Of a stretch of DNA of 64,000 nt, positions 6,951 to 15,268 are shown in pieces. The notes below the pieces were generated by a model. That model had not been told where the DNA came from. It made no database searches and saw nothing but the letters and a program-made list of their open reading frames with translations. Both the position numbers and the translations under genes were made by a program. Location of the stretch: positions 310,001-374,000 of the forward strand of contig CAXVYS010000009.1 in the NCBI GenBank assembly GCA_963422675.2. The letters run 5' to 3'. Source of the DNA: UBA4416 sp963422675. Lineage in GTDB: Bacteria > Bacteroidota > Bacteroidia > B-17B0 > Aurantibacillaceae. Every line of letters begins with the position of its first letter. The first letter of the stretch is position 1.

Positions 6951-9848
6951 TTAGAATTTGTAGCTTACAATAAAAGAGAACGTTGAGCCAAAGTTGCGTT
7001 TGAAATTCACGTAATCCACTTTAGAGTTGTATGCATTGCTTTTTCTGTCGTTACCTTTATAGTAAATAATGTAATCTTTATGTAACAGATCTTTTACATT
7101 GATACGGATTTCCAATTTATTTTTTAAAAATGATTTGGTTGCCTGTAAGTCGATCACTGTTCTGGCGTTTTCCCAACGGTTCGCAATTTGTTCGTTTCCT
7201 ACAATGTAAATTCTTTCACCAACCCGGTTTACCATACCTGTAATACTAAATCCATTTTTAAGGTCGATATAAGTAATACCGGCGTTAATAATATAAGGAG
7301 CTTGTCCTTGCATAGTCCGTGTATCAGGCACTTTGTTATTAATCCCTTTTACATCTACTTCTGATTTTATAAGAGATAGATTTGAAAATAAATTCAGGTT
7401 ATTCAAAAATTTGATGGAGTCTTTCTTTAAAATTGCTCCCACATTTACTCTGTACTCTAATTCCCCTCCATATACCTTAGCAAAATTGGCATTTCTGTAG
7501 TAAATCTGATTTTCACTACCACCAAGCATATAACGTTCAATAGGTGTATTAAAATATTTGTAAAAACCTGATACAGTAAATAATTGTCCACGTCCCGGAT
7601 AAATTTCAAAGCGGGCATCATAATTATTTATATAACATCTTGTAAGACCGGCATTACCCGCAATAGATAAACGTGTTTCCGGATCAAACCAGTTGGTTAC
7701 TGCCAATTCTCTGAATTCAGGTCTGTTCAGGGTTTTGTAGTATGCCAAACGTATCGCAAGTTCTTTGTTAATGTTGTAAATCAAATTAAGAGAAGGCAAA
7801 TAATCTTCTACAGTACTTTTTACAATAACCGAATCAATTTTTTTATATTGAATGTTTACCTGTTGCGTATAGTTTTCATATCTCAAACCGCCTACTATTC
7901 TTAATTTGTCTTTTATCTTAAATTCTGCCATACCAAAAGCTGCTATCAACTTTGAAGTGGCTTTGTAATTATCATCATCATGAGTAATTTCAGTTGCTTT
8001 AAACCCACCGGTACCAAGCGGTGTAACGCTCATGTTTTGAGCTGAGAAAATTTGATTTTCTGGTAAGTACAATAAGCTATCGTCTTTAATAATCGTGGTA
8101 CCTTGTGAAAATTGATTCAACCCAAATTGACGGATATTATACTGGCGTATTCTATCTTGGTATAACGCGCCAATCTTAACATCTATCTTAAAGTCATCAT
8201 TCAATTTAAAAGGTCTTGAAATATCGATTTTTGTGTTCTGAATTTTTTCATTTAATTTAGAATACACTCTGTATCCTGCGTAATTAGGGCCAGTGTTTTG
8301 TCCGTTGGCAATATCAGCTTTGTAAACAGTATCTTTCGAATTAGGATTATTTGGATCTTGTATCGCATCAAATTTAGAATAGGAAGTAACACGTAAATTA
8401 GGAACTGTTCTTTGGATCGTACTGATTCCGGCATTCCAACCTATTTTTATTTTTGCTTTTGGTAATAAATGATCTCCATTTAATTGCGAAGACAAAATTT
8501 GGTTAGCGGTAAAAAAACGGGTATTTATCCTGTTTTGTAAGCCCGGTGCATCTAGTGGGCTAATACCGTTGGCATTAATAAATTTATTATCAGCATAACC
8601 TGTAGCCAGGTTTTTTAAGCTGATGGAGTTATTTTCATTTATCTTACAGGATAAATTCAGTAATGCACCGGTTGAAGTTTGTGTTTGGTATACTTTATTA
8701 AACGTTTCATTTTCTTTTTGTACGTTATCCGGATTGTTGTTTGCAATCAGGAGACCTACATATTCAGAACGTTGCATGGTGTATAGCGTTTGTGTGGAAT
8801 TATATCCCAAACTAAAAATAACACCTAAAAAATCCTTTTCTTTTAATTTGAAATTATAACCTGCTGCTATTTGTGCGGAAGAGTTAGGCGCAAATTTGGA
8901 TTGACTGTAGCCCCAGTCGTTTTTAAAATAAGTAGCTACTCTTGCCTGATCTTTATTTGCGATCCATGAAGCCTTTTCGTCCAGGGCCGGTACTGCGCCC
9001 GGTAAATTCCGGGAACCGTCATCAAACCCGAATTTATCGTATTTACCGCCATCATAAATGATTTTTGATTTACCGGTTGTTACTGTATTATAACCTAACC
9101 CTCCGCTAACAGAGATAAAGTTTTTTTCAGGAATACTTTTAGTGTTTATCTGTACGATCCCTCCTGCAAATTCGGCTGGCATATCAGGGGTTGCTGTTTT
9201 GTTGATTACGATATTATCCAGCATATTAGATGGAAATAAATCAAAAGCAAATGCTTTTTTATCAGGCTCAGTACTTGGCAATGGTGAACCATTTAAGTAA
9301 GAAGCATTGTAGCGTTCATTTAAACCACGGATAATCACGAATTTATCATCCTGTATCGTTACACCACTCACCCGTTTTAAAACATCAGAAGTATTACGAT
9401 CGGGAGTACGTTTAATCGTTTCTGCACTAATCCCGTCGCTTACACTGGCATTGTTTTTTTGTTGCATTACTAAAGCAGTGTTGTTCTCTTTATTTACTTC
9501 GGCCTGAACAACAACTTCCCCTAATGTTTGTGATGAAGATTGATCCAGGGTAATATTTAAATTAACCACATCGTTCGCCGGAACTTTAACACCGGCTAGT
9601 TTTTTTGTATCATAAGTAATAAAACTAATCACAAGCACATGAGTACCCGCAGTAACATTATTAAGACTGAAGTTCCCGTCGAAATCGCTGGAAGCCCCTT
9701 TGGTTGTGCCTTCTATTAATACAGTTGCACCCGGAAGTGTTTCGCCTGTTTTGGCGTCAACGATTTTTCCGGTGATTTTCCCTGTTTGAGCTTGTACGGA
9801 ATAAGACAGGATTAAGAGTGAAAAAATGAATTTTAATTTTTTGAACAT
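6951..9848 (-). CDS. TonB-dependent outer-membrane receptor
   Basis: A 965-residue outer-membrane receptor. Signal peptide 'MFKKLKFIFSLLILSYSVQAQ', then a carboxypeptidase-regulatory-like domain (about 22-110, 'GKITGKIVDAKTGETLPGAT'), a TonB plug (about 130-240, with 'TSDVLKRVSGVTIQDDKFV' and 'IRGLNERYNASYLNGSPL'), and a 22-strand beta-barrel ending in an aromatic residue ('FSFIVSYKF'). It takes up a ligand using TonB energy. There is no SusD partner next to it; instead the beta-helix T9SS gene follows downstream and pstS/phoB-like genes lie upstream. I infer phosphate or organophosphate uptake from context only; iron chelates remain possible. Confidence 0.87.
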   Translation of the reverse strand: MFKKLKFIFSLLILSYSVQAQTGKITGKIVDAKTGETLPGATVLIEGTTKGASSDFDGNFSLNNVTAGTHVLVISFITYDTKKLAGVKVPANDVVNLNITLDQSSSQTLGEVVVQAEVNKENNTALVMQQKNNASVSDGISAETIKRTPDRNTSDVLKRVSGVTIQDDKFVIIRGLNERYNASYLNGSPLPSTEPDKKAFAFDLFPSNMLDNIVINKTATPDMPAEFAGGIVQINTKSIPEKNFISVSGGLGYNTVTTGKSKIIYDGGKYDKFGFDDGSRNLPGAVPALDEKASWIANKDQARVATYFKNDWGYSQSKFAPNSSAQIAAGYNFKLKEKDFLGVIFSLGYNSTQTLYTMQRSEYVGLLIANNNPDNVQKENETFNKVYQTQTSTGALLNLSCKINENNSISLKNLATGYADNKFINANGISPLDAPGLQNRINTRFFTANQILSSQLNGDHLLPKAKIKIGWNAGISTIQRTVPNLRVTSYSKFDAIQDPNNPNSKDTVYKADIANGQNTGPNYAGYRVYSKLNEKIQNTKIDISRPFKLNDDFKIDVKIGALYQDRIRQYNIRQFGLNQFSQGTTIIKDDSLLYLPENQIFSAQNMSVTPLGTGGFKATEITHDDDNYKATSKLIAAFGMAEFKIKDKLRIVGGLRYENYTQQVNIQYKKIDSVIVKSTVEDYLPSLNLIYNINKELAIRLAYYKTLNRPEFRELAVTNWFDPETRLSIAGNAGLTRCYINNYDARFEIYPGRGQLFTVSGFYKYFNTPIERYMLGGSENQIYYRNANFAKVYGGELEYRVNVGAILKKDSIKFLNNLNLFSNLSLIKSEVDVKGINNKVPDTRTMQGQAPYIINAGITYIDLKNGFSITGMVNRVGERIYIVGNEQIANRWENARTVIDLQATKSFLKNKLEIRINVKDLLHKDYIIYYKGNDRKSNAYNSKVDYVNFKRNFGSTFSFIVSYKF

Positions 9849-9973
9849 ATCGTTTGATTTACTGACCGCAAAAAAACAAAGGCTAGTTAATTTTTTTATT
9901 AAGCGTATATTACCTTAATATTAAATGCCATCTTTAATAAGTCGCGTTTGTTAATATTTACTTAACATGAGGC

Positions 9974-10774
9974 TTATTCCAGTTCAATACCTACGAGGGT
10001 AACATCATCAGTTTGAATGGTATCGTCTTTCCAGGCATTAAAAATGAAATCCATTAATTCGTGTTGGTTTTCTAAAGAGAATGTATGGTAATGTTCAATA
10101 GCATTTAATAAACGTTTCCGTCCGAATTTCTTTTTATTTGAATTATCAAACTGATGTTTCAACCCGTCTGAAAAGAAATACAGTTTTGCTTTAGGCTCAA
10201 TGGTTAAGCTAAACGTGCTGAATTCGCGGTTCTTTTCTATTTGCCAACCACCAACAGGATAGCTGTTTCCTTTATATACATGTATGGAGTTGTTTTGGTA
10301 AACTGCAAATTCACCGCCGGCGCTGGCATATTGAAATTCCTTTGTTTTGGTGTTGTAGGAAAATAATGTAATTTCCATCCAGTCATTATTGAAATAAGAA
10401 TCATTGAGTTCTCCATTAAATGTTTCCACCCATTTTTTATCAAGCTCACTTAAATAGTCTCCAACCTGGGTGAAGTTTTTTTGTACGACGTAATTTAATA
10501 AGCTGATGCCAAGTACTGATAGCATAGCTCCTGAGATACCATGCCCCGTACAGTCTGCCAGTGCAAAAAACAGGGTATCGTCTTTTTTTGTAAGCCAGTA
10601 AAAATCCCCCCCTATTTTATCCTGTGGTTTATATAGAACAAAATGATCTTTAAATGCTTTTTCAAAATGTCTTTCTTTGGGTAAGAGTCCGTTTTGTATG
10701 GTTTGTGCATATATTAAACTCTGTTCGTGTGCTGTAGTGGATGGTTCTAATATCATAGTTGAGTTCGTTTTCAT
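9974..10774 (-). CDS. SpoIIE/PP2C-type serine phosphatase
   Basis: A 266-residue stand-alone PP2C-like phosphatase of the SpoIIE/RsbU class. Metal-binding and catalytic blocks are present: 'KIGGDFYW' (about residue 53), 'ADCTGHGISGAMLS' (about 72), 'ASAGGEF' (about 150), 'YFFSDGLKHQF' (about 203) and 'TDDVTLVGIELE' at the C-terminus. The N-terminal 'SLIYAQTIQNGLLP' is the short helix that precedes the domain in RsbU-type enzymes. There is no sensor, receiver or membrane domain, and no RsbV/RsbW partner nearby. It probably dephosphorylates an anti-anti-sigma-type or other Ser/Thr target in the cytoplasm. It lies between the pstS-linked small gene and the TonB receptor on the same strand. Confidence 0.87.
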   Translation of the reverse strand: MKTNSTMILEPSTTAHEQSLIYAQTIQNGLLPKERHFEKAFKDHFVLYKPQDKIGGDFYWLTKKDDTLFFALADCTGHGISGAMLSVLGISLLNYVVQKNFTQVGDYLSELDKKWVETFNGELNDSYFNNDWMEITLFSYNTKTKEFQYASAGGEFAVYQNNSIHVYKGNSYPVGGWQIEKNREFSTFSLTIEPKAKLYFFSDGLKHQFDNSNKKKFGRKRLLNAIEHYHTFSLENQHELMDFIFNAWKDDTIQTDDVTLVGIELE

Positions 10775-10960
10775 CCTGCAAATTTGCGAGTTGAAAGTGA
10801 ACTGCTTAATAACCTAAGATTAGGGAATCATTAACACTGGAGGTGGGATTTGTGTTTGAAGAGAATCTGTTTCCCTTTAAAATGCAAACTATCTTTGGCA
10901 AGTATCATTTAAAAGCAAAGAATAATTCACCTGTCGAATATATAGAAAAGATAATATTGG

Positions 10961-11365
10961 TTATTCTACCTTATTATTTTTGATCTTTACCAGGTTTGTG
11001 TTAAGGATAACGATACAATTAATACCAAGCTGAGAGGTTTCGGCAATTTTTTTCTCAGGAAACTGAAATTTTAATTCTTTGCTTATTTCTTTATAGAGCG
11101 TTAAAAACAGACTGATGTCCTTAATTACCTTTTTAGAGAACTTTCTTTTTAGTGTAAGGTTATTAATCATTTCTTTTTTTATGTAGCTTATCAGGGCAGT
11201 GGTTTTAATTTTTTGTTCCAGTACATCCTGTTGTAACTCTTCCTTTACAATTTGTTTAACTGCTTTATTAATCAGTATGTAACTGAGGTTGATTGATTCT
11301 ATAAAAAATCCATTATCAAAAGCCTGTTTGTTTCTGTCTATCAGTTGTTTAATAGTTATAGCCAT
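10961..11365 (-). CDS. Small all-alpha hypothetical protein, HEPN-like
   Basis: A 134-residue Lys-rich protein with no signal peptide or membrane segment. It is predicted almost entirely helical; the N-terminal 'AFDNGFFIESINLSYILINKAVKQ' pattern (described in part) resembles the first helices of HEPN-like domains, and the C-terminal 'LGINCIVILNTNLVKIKN' is a second conserved-looking helix. The R-x4-6-H catalytic motif of HEPN RNases is not visible. It is 55 bp downstream of pstS on the same strand and about 190 bp before the SpoIIE phosphatase, so it may belong to the same transcript. I do not recognise a defined family; the HEPN comparison is tentative. Confidence 0.6.
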   Translation of the reverse strand: MAITIKQLIDRNKQAFDNGFFIESINLSYILINKAVKQIVKEELQQDVLEQKIKTTALISYIKKEMINNLTLKRKFSKKVIKDISLFLTLYKEISKELKFQFPEKKIAETSQLGINCIVILNTNLVKIKNNKVE

Positions 11366-11420
11366 AAAATAATTTTGTGTGAAGCTAATAAAGCCACTGT
11401 AAACTTAACATTAAATGTAG

Positions 11421-12341
11421 CTATATTCCTTTCAATCTGTTAATCTGGGTTTGAGTATCATTTATGGGAAAAAAACCAAAACGTTTTACAATATCCTGCC
11501 CTTTTTTAGTAAGTTCAAATAATATAAAATCCTCGATTACATTCCCGGGGATTCCATTCACATATTGATAAAGTGGCCGGGTTAAAACATAATCACCACT
11601 TTTTACTGCTTCAACCTCATAGGGCGAGTAGGCTTTGTGATTGTCGATATGAATGGGCATGGCCCATATTTCTCCGTTGGGTTTACCATCACTATCCATT
11701 AAAAAACCTGCTCCAATATAACCAATCCCACCAATATCTTTTTTTACCTGTTCTACAATTTCCTGTGTGGTAGTTAATTCCACCGTTTTTGCTTTGACTT
11801 TTCCTCTTACAAATTTCTCTTTAATATAATCATGCGTGCCCGATGATTTATTTCTTCCATAAATAGTAATAGGAACATCTAATCCGCCAAGCTCTTTCCA
11901 GTTAATGATTTTTCCACTGAAAATATCTTCAATTTGTTTTGTAGATAAGCTATCAATACATAAACGGTAATTAGTGATCATCGCCACAGCATCAACAGAA
12001 AAAATAATAGGATTGGGATTAATGTTATTGGCATTTGCCATTTGTATTTCATGGTTCTTTATAATATGTGATGAATTACAGATGTCGGTTTCGCGATTGA
12101 TTAAAGCATCAATTCCTTTATTTGAACCGCCCCCTTCTATAGTTATTTTAATTTGAGGGTTCAATAACATATATTCTTTCGCTAAAGCCGTTACCATTTG
12201 GTATTCGGTATCAGAGCCTTTAATAATAATGGTGGTGCTGTTTGCGTTTTGCTCATCTATATGCGCTTTTTTTGAATCGCAGGAAATGCATACTAAAACG
12301 GGGAGGCTAAGAGCAAGGGCTGTTTTTAGGATATTCATCAT
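11421..12341 (-). CDS. pstS: PstS-like phosphate-binding lipoprotein
   Basis: A 306-residue periplasmic substrate-binding protein of the PstS family. The ATG at 12341 gives a short lipoprotein signal peptide with a relaxed lipobox ending 'VLVCISC'; the frame extends to a GTG at 12383 but this adds a charged tail ahead of the signal. Phosphate-binding elements are visible: 'KGSDTEYQM' (about 37), 'SSHIIKNHE' and 'GRNKSSGTHDYIKEKF' (about 165). It should capture phosphate for an ABC importer, but no pstCAB genes lie in this window, so it may serve a distant transporter or act in sensing. It is divergent from the PhoB-like regulator, a classic arrangement for Pho control. Confidence 0.85.
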   Translation of the reverse strand: MMNILKTALALSLPVLVCISCDSKKAHIDEQNANSTTIIIKGSDTEYQMVTALAKEYMLLNPQIKITIEGGGSNKGIDALINRETDICNSSHIIKNHEIQMANANNINPNPIIFSVDAVAMITNYRLCIDSLSTKQIEDIFSGKIINWKELGGLDVPITIYGRNKSSGTHDYIKEKFVRGKVKAKTVELTTTQEIVEQVKKDIGGIGYIGAGFLMDSDGKPNGEIWAMPIHIDNHKAYSPYEVEAVKSGDYVLTRPLYQYVNGIPGNVIEDFILFELTKKGQDIVKRFGFFPINDTQTQINRLKGI

Positions 12342-12368
12342 AGAGCGCTGTGTTTTAAGAATTTTCAG

Positions 12369-12402
12369 CAAAATAATACGCACTTCGTTACCCTTATGAT
12401 AA
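12369..12402 (-). promoter_or_regulatory. Candidate pstS promoter with Pho-box-like repeats
   Basis: Minus strand: TTATTTTG (12376-12369) is one mismatch from TAnnTTTG. Fifteen nt upstream lies TTATCATAAGG (12402-12392), preceded directly by CTAACACAGGC (12413-12403); the two 11-mers agree at 6 positions. A perfect 12-nt palindrome GTTTAATTAAAC abuts at 12414-12425. Confidence 0.35.
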
Positions 12403-12581
12403 GCCTGTGTTAGGTTTAATTAAACTTAGATGAACGTAGGTTTATAAAAGATTAACATATGTCTTATGAAGTTGGATCTCTATTTTAATCAGGATACCGG
12501 AATCATTTTAATTTCGTAGCTTTATTAAAGCAAACTTTAACAGGTATTAATCGTAAAATACAACTTAAACTGAGCAATTTC

Positions 12582-12626
12582 TTAATGTTAATTTAACGTT
12601 AGGAAATAACTTAAGCTTTAACTTTG
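12582..12626 (+). promoter_or_regulatory. Candidate phoB-like gene promoter with direct repeat
   Basis: TAACTTTG at 12619-12626 is an exact TAnnTTTG -7 box 15 nt before the ATG at 12642. An 11-nt direct repeat TTAATGTTAAT / TTAACGTTAGG (12582-12603, 8 of 11 identical) ends 15 nt upstream of it, where a -33 element would be, as expected for an OmpR/PhoB-class activator site. Confidence 0.5.
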
Positions 12627-12641
12627 TGCCGATAGAAAGAT

Positions 12642-13331
12642 ATGAGTACAGAAAACAGTTTATATAAGATCCTACTGGTTGATGATGAGCAGGATATTTT
12701 GGATTTTTTAAGTTATAATTTAAAAAAGGAAGATTTTCAGGTTTATACCGCACTTAACGGTAAAGACGCCATCGCCATCGCCAAAAAAGAAATCCCGAAC
12801 TTAGTTGTACTGGATGTAATGATGCCTGAAATGGATGGTATTGATACATGCCGTGAAATCAGGGATATACCTGCACTTAAAGATGTGATGATCGCTTTCT
12901 TAAGTGCCAGAAATGAAGATTATTCACAAATTGCAGGATTTGAAGTAGGGGCGGATGATTATATTACCAAGCCTATTAAACCAAGAGTATTCATTAGCAG
13001 AATAAAAGCCTTATTAAGAAGATATTCTCCCGATCAACAAAAAACAACAGAAGTAGATTTAGGGAACATTAAAATTGATAAGGAAAAATATATGGTATAT
13101 AAAGATAATGTTGAAATTTCTTTTCCTAAAAAAGAATTCAAGTTACTGTCTTTATTAGCAAGCAAGCCAGGCAAAGTATTTACCCGCGAATATATTTTAG
13201 AGCAGGTATGGGGCGATGAAGTGGTTGTAGGTGATAGAACCATTGATGTTCACGTTCGTAAATTAAGAGAAAAATTAGGAGACAATTATATCAAAACCAT
13301 TAAAGGGATTGGGTATAAATTTGAATTTTAA
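12642..13331 (+). CDS. PhoB/OmpR-family response regulator
   Basis: A 229-residue canonical response regulator. The receiver (1-122) has the acidic pair D14-D15 in 'LLVDDEQD', the phosphoacceptor D58 in 'LVVLDVMMPEMDG', a Ser in 'AFLSAR' and the conserved Lys in 'DDYITKPIKP'. The C-terminal winged helix (about 135-229) carries the 'RTIDVHVRKLREKLG' recognition helix and ends 'IKTIKGIGYKFEF'. Phosphorylated dimers should bind 11-nt direct repeats. The start ATG follows an exact -7 box by 15 nt. It is divergent from pstS, suggesting PhoB function, but no PhoR-like kinase is adjacent, so the phosphate role is inference. Confidence 0.92.
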   Translation: MSTENSLYKILLVDDEQDILDFLSYNLKKEDFQVYTALNGKDAIAIAKKEIPNLVVLDVMMPEMDGIDTCREIRDIPALKDVMIAFLSARNEDYSQIAGFEVGADDYITKPIKPRVFISRIKALLRRYSPDQQKTTEVDLGNIKIDKEKYMVYKDNVEISFPKKEFKLLSLLASKPGKVFTREYILEQVWGDEVVVGDRTIDVHVRKLREKLGDNYIKTIKGIGYKFEF

Positions 13332-13348
13332 TCTCTAATTAGTTTCGG

Positions 13349-14359
13349 TTACTTTCCCTTTTTCTCATGGTAAGCCTTTATGTATTCCGGCCACGGAGTT
13401 GTTTTAAAGGTGTTTTCTGCATAATATTTTAAGATCGGTAATAAATTTGCCGGTGTTAAAAAAGAATTCAATGCATCCAGGGTATTTTGTTTTTCATCCA
13501 GCACAGCAATGGTAGGGAAACTTAAACGGTTGTTCGTTACCTTTAATGCAAACGTATTTAAAGGATAGCCATTCACCAGGGCTTTATAACAAGCCTCTCC
13601 TTTAAATACAATGGTATCAGCACTTTCGGCATCATAATTCATTAGGTAATAATGCTTGTTAATGTAATTGGCAACCGCTGTATCTTTAAATGTGGTGGCT
13701 GTTTGTACTTTACAGGAGTTGCAAAAACCAGTGCCAATATTAATCAGGATCTTTTTTGGTTTTTTCTTTTGTAGTTTTTCTATGTCTTTAAAAGAATAGA
13801 GCTTAACATTCGCTTTTACGAAGGTCGTATCATAAAAGGTATGTTCAAATTGTTTGGAGAAATCTTCATAGGGTGCATTCTTAAAAATATTTTCTACCAC
13901 ATACACCAATAACGGTTCTATCTTTTTTTCTTCCAAAAAGCCCTGAGATAATAAATTGTATTCAAAATTATTGGTTACAAAAATGGTAGATGGATAACTT
14001 AAAGCAGTACCTAAAAACTTAATAGCCAGTTCGTGGGGCGTTTTAGGGGCAGTTGAAGTAGGTTTATAAATCTTTCCATTGTATTCAATGGTATCTTTTG
14101 TTTCCGCGTTAAATTTTACCGGATAATAAAAGGTATTAATATAATTAGCAATGTTTGGGTTAGAGTAGGTTGTTTTCATCATGTGTTTACACCAACCGCA
14201 CCAGTCGGTATATACATCCACTAAAAAAGGTTTGGGTTGCTTTTTATTAAGTTCTTGTGCTTCTTTAAGGCTCAGCCATTTTACCAGCCCTTCTTCAAAT
14301 TGTGAAAATGAGGCAGCTGACACGTGAAGAAAAAGGATCACTAACAAAAAAGATTTCAT
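13349..14359 (-). CDS. Secreted tandem thioredoxin-domain protein
   Basis: A 336-residue exported protein with two thioredoxin-like domains. The ATG at 14359 gives the signal peptide 'MKSFLLVILFLHVSAASFSQ'; ten extra residues would come from an upstream TTG. Domain 1 (about 25-180) has the redox motif in 'YTDWCGWCKHMM'; domain 2 (about 195-320) has 'IGTGFCNSCKVQ' with CxxC = CNSC. Both share the pattern 'NIANYINTFYYPVKFNAE' / 'AVANYINKHYYLMNYDAE', so they arose by duplication. It probably acts in periplasmic thiol reduction or disulfide handling. The DUF218 gene lies 65 bp upstream on the same strand. Confidence 0.82.
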   Translation of the reverse strand: MKSFLLVILFLHVSAASFSQFEEGLVKWLSLKEAQELNKKQPKPFLVDVYTDWCGWCKHMMKTTYSNPNIANYINTFYYPVKFNAETKDTIEYNGKIYKPTSTAPKTPHELAIKFLGTALSYPSTIFVTNNFEYNLLSQGFLEEKKIEPLLVYVVENIFKNAPYEDFSKQFEHTFYDTTFVKANVKLYSFKDIEKLQKKKPKKILINIGTGFCNSCKVQTATTFKDTAVANYINKHYYLMNYDAESADTIVFKGEACYKALVNGYPLNTFALKVTNNRLSFPTIAVLDEKQNTLDALNSFLTPANLLPILKYYAENTFKTTPWPEYIKAYHEKKGK

Positions 14360-14424
14360 AGGTACTATTACTTTAAAATAATTTGACAAAAGTAAATTTA
14401 AAGAATTTTCACTATTCTTTTATC

Positions 14425-15084
14425 CTATTTTTCCTTAAAATTGATGTGTTTACCCATCGTGCCTCTAAACCTGTACCAGAAACTTTGTGTTTCGGTAATG
14501 GGTGTAAACTTTTCAATTTTATAGGCTTCATATTTAATTTCGGGATCTACACGCGGCAATGTTTTGAGCGTATCAAACAGTACAGGTAAATAGCGCAATT
14601 CTTTCAGACGTTTCTTTCCAAAGCGGTATACCATGCGGGTTTGAAAGGGATCAGTACTTAAGGCAATGGTTTGATAGCCTAAGGATTTTGCCAGCTTATA
14701 ACTATACCATACATTCTCTGTGCTATGCTCTGCCTTACTTTCAACAATAATATCCTCATCAGGTACCCCTAACGACACCGCATATAATTTCATGATCTGT
14801 CCTTCTACATAGGGCGAATATACAGAACTGCCGCTCATAATAATTTTTTTTGTAACCCCTCTTTTATATAAATGTACTGCCCAGCTTACGCGCATTTGCA
14901 TGGTCATATCCCAGTAAGGTGCAAAAAATGGTACGCCGGGAACAATCACCGCATCGTACTGGGAGTGCTCTGCCAATGCCTGTTTACTTAACTTTGATGC
15001 TGAGGGCTGAAACAACATACAGGATCCTAAACTTAAAAGGATAAGCAATAAGCATAAAATAATGGCTGATCTGTTGTATTTCAT
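14425..15084 (-). CDS. YdcF/SanA-like DUF218 protein, lipoprotein-like
   Basis: A 219-residue DUF218 (ElyC/SanA/YdcF) protein. The N-terminus 'MKYNRSAIILCLLLILLSLGSC' is a lipoprotein signal with the lipobox LGSC, which would anchor it to a membrane. The family core is visible: 'YDAVIVPGVPFF', 'VHLYKRGVTKKIIMSG', 'GVPDEDIIVESKAEHSTENV' and 'TIALSTDPFQTRMV'. DUF218 proteins are linked to envelope integrity and to handling of undecaprenyl-linked precursors in E. coli; the reaction here is unknown. It is divergent from recQ. Confidence 0.82.
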   Translation of the reverse strand: MKYNRSAIILCLLLILLSLGSCMLFQPSASKLSKQALAEHSQYDAVIVPGVPFFAPYWDMTMQMRVSWAVHLYKRGVTKKIIMSGSSVYSPYVEGQIMKLYAVSLGVPDEDIIVESKAEHSTENVWYSYKLAKSLGYQTIALSTDPFQTRMVYRFGKKRLKELRYLPVLFDTLKTLPRVDPEIKYEAYKIEKFTPITETQSFWYRFRGTMGKHINFKEK

Positions 15085-15268
15085 TGCTTGTATAAACGTG
15101 TTGTGTGTTTAAAATTCCGTATTACCGGGTTGCTCTAATGCCACTAAAATTAAATATACCACATCAAACTTCAAAGCGTGTTTCGTTTGTTTTTAAACAG
15201 AGTTTACTATAAATTCACCTTTTATAGCAATTGCCTTATTTTTAAAGAATTAAACCTATTTTAAGACG

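Noticed and set aside
6951..9848. SusC/SusD pair
   Set aside because: No SusD-like lipoprotein gene lies next to either TonB receptor in the window.
12642..13331. Complete two-component pair with the PhoB-like regulator
   Set aside because: No histidine kinase gene is adjacent on either strand.
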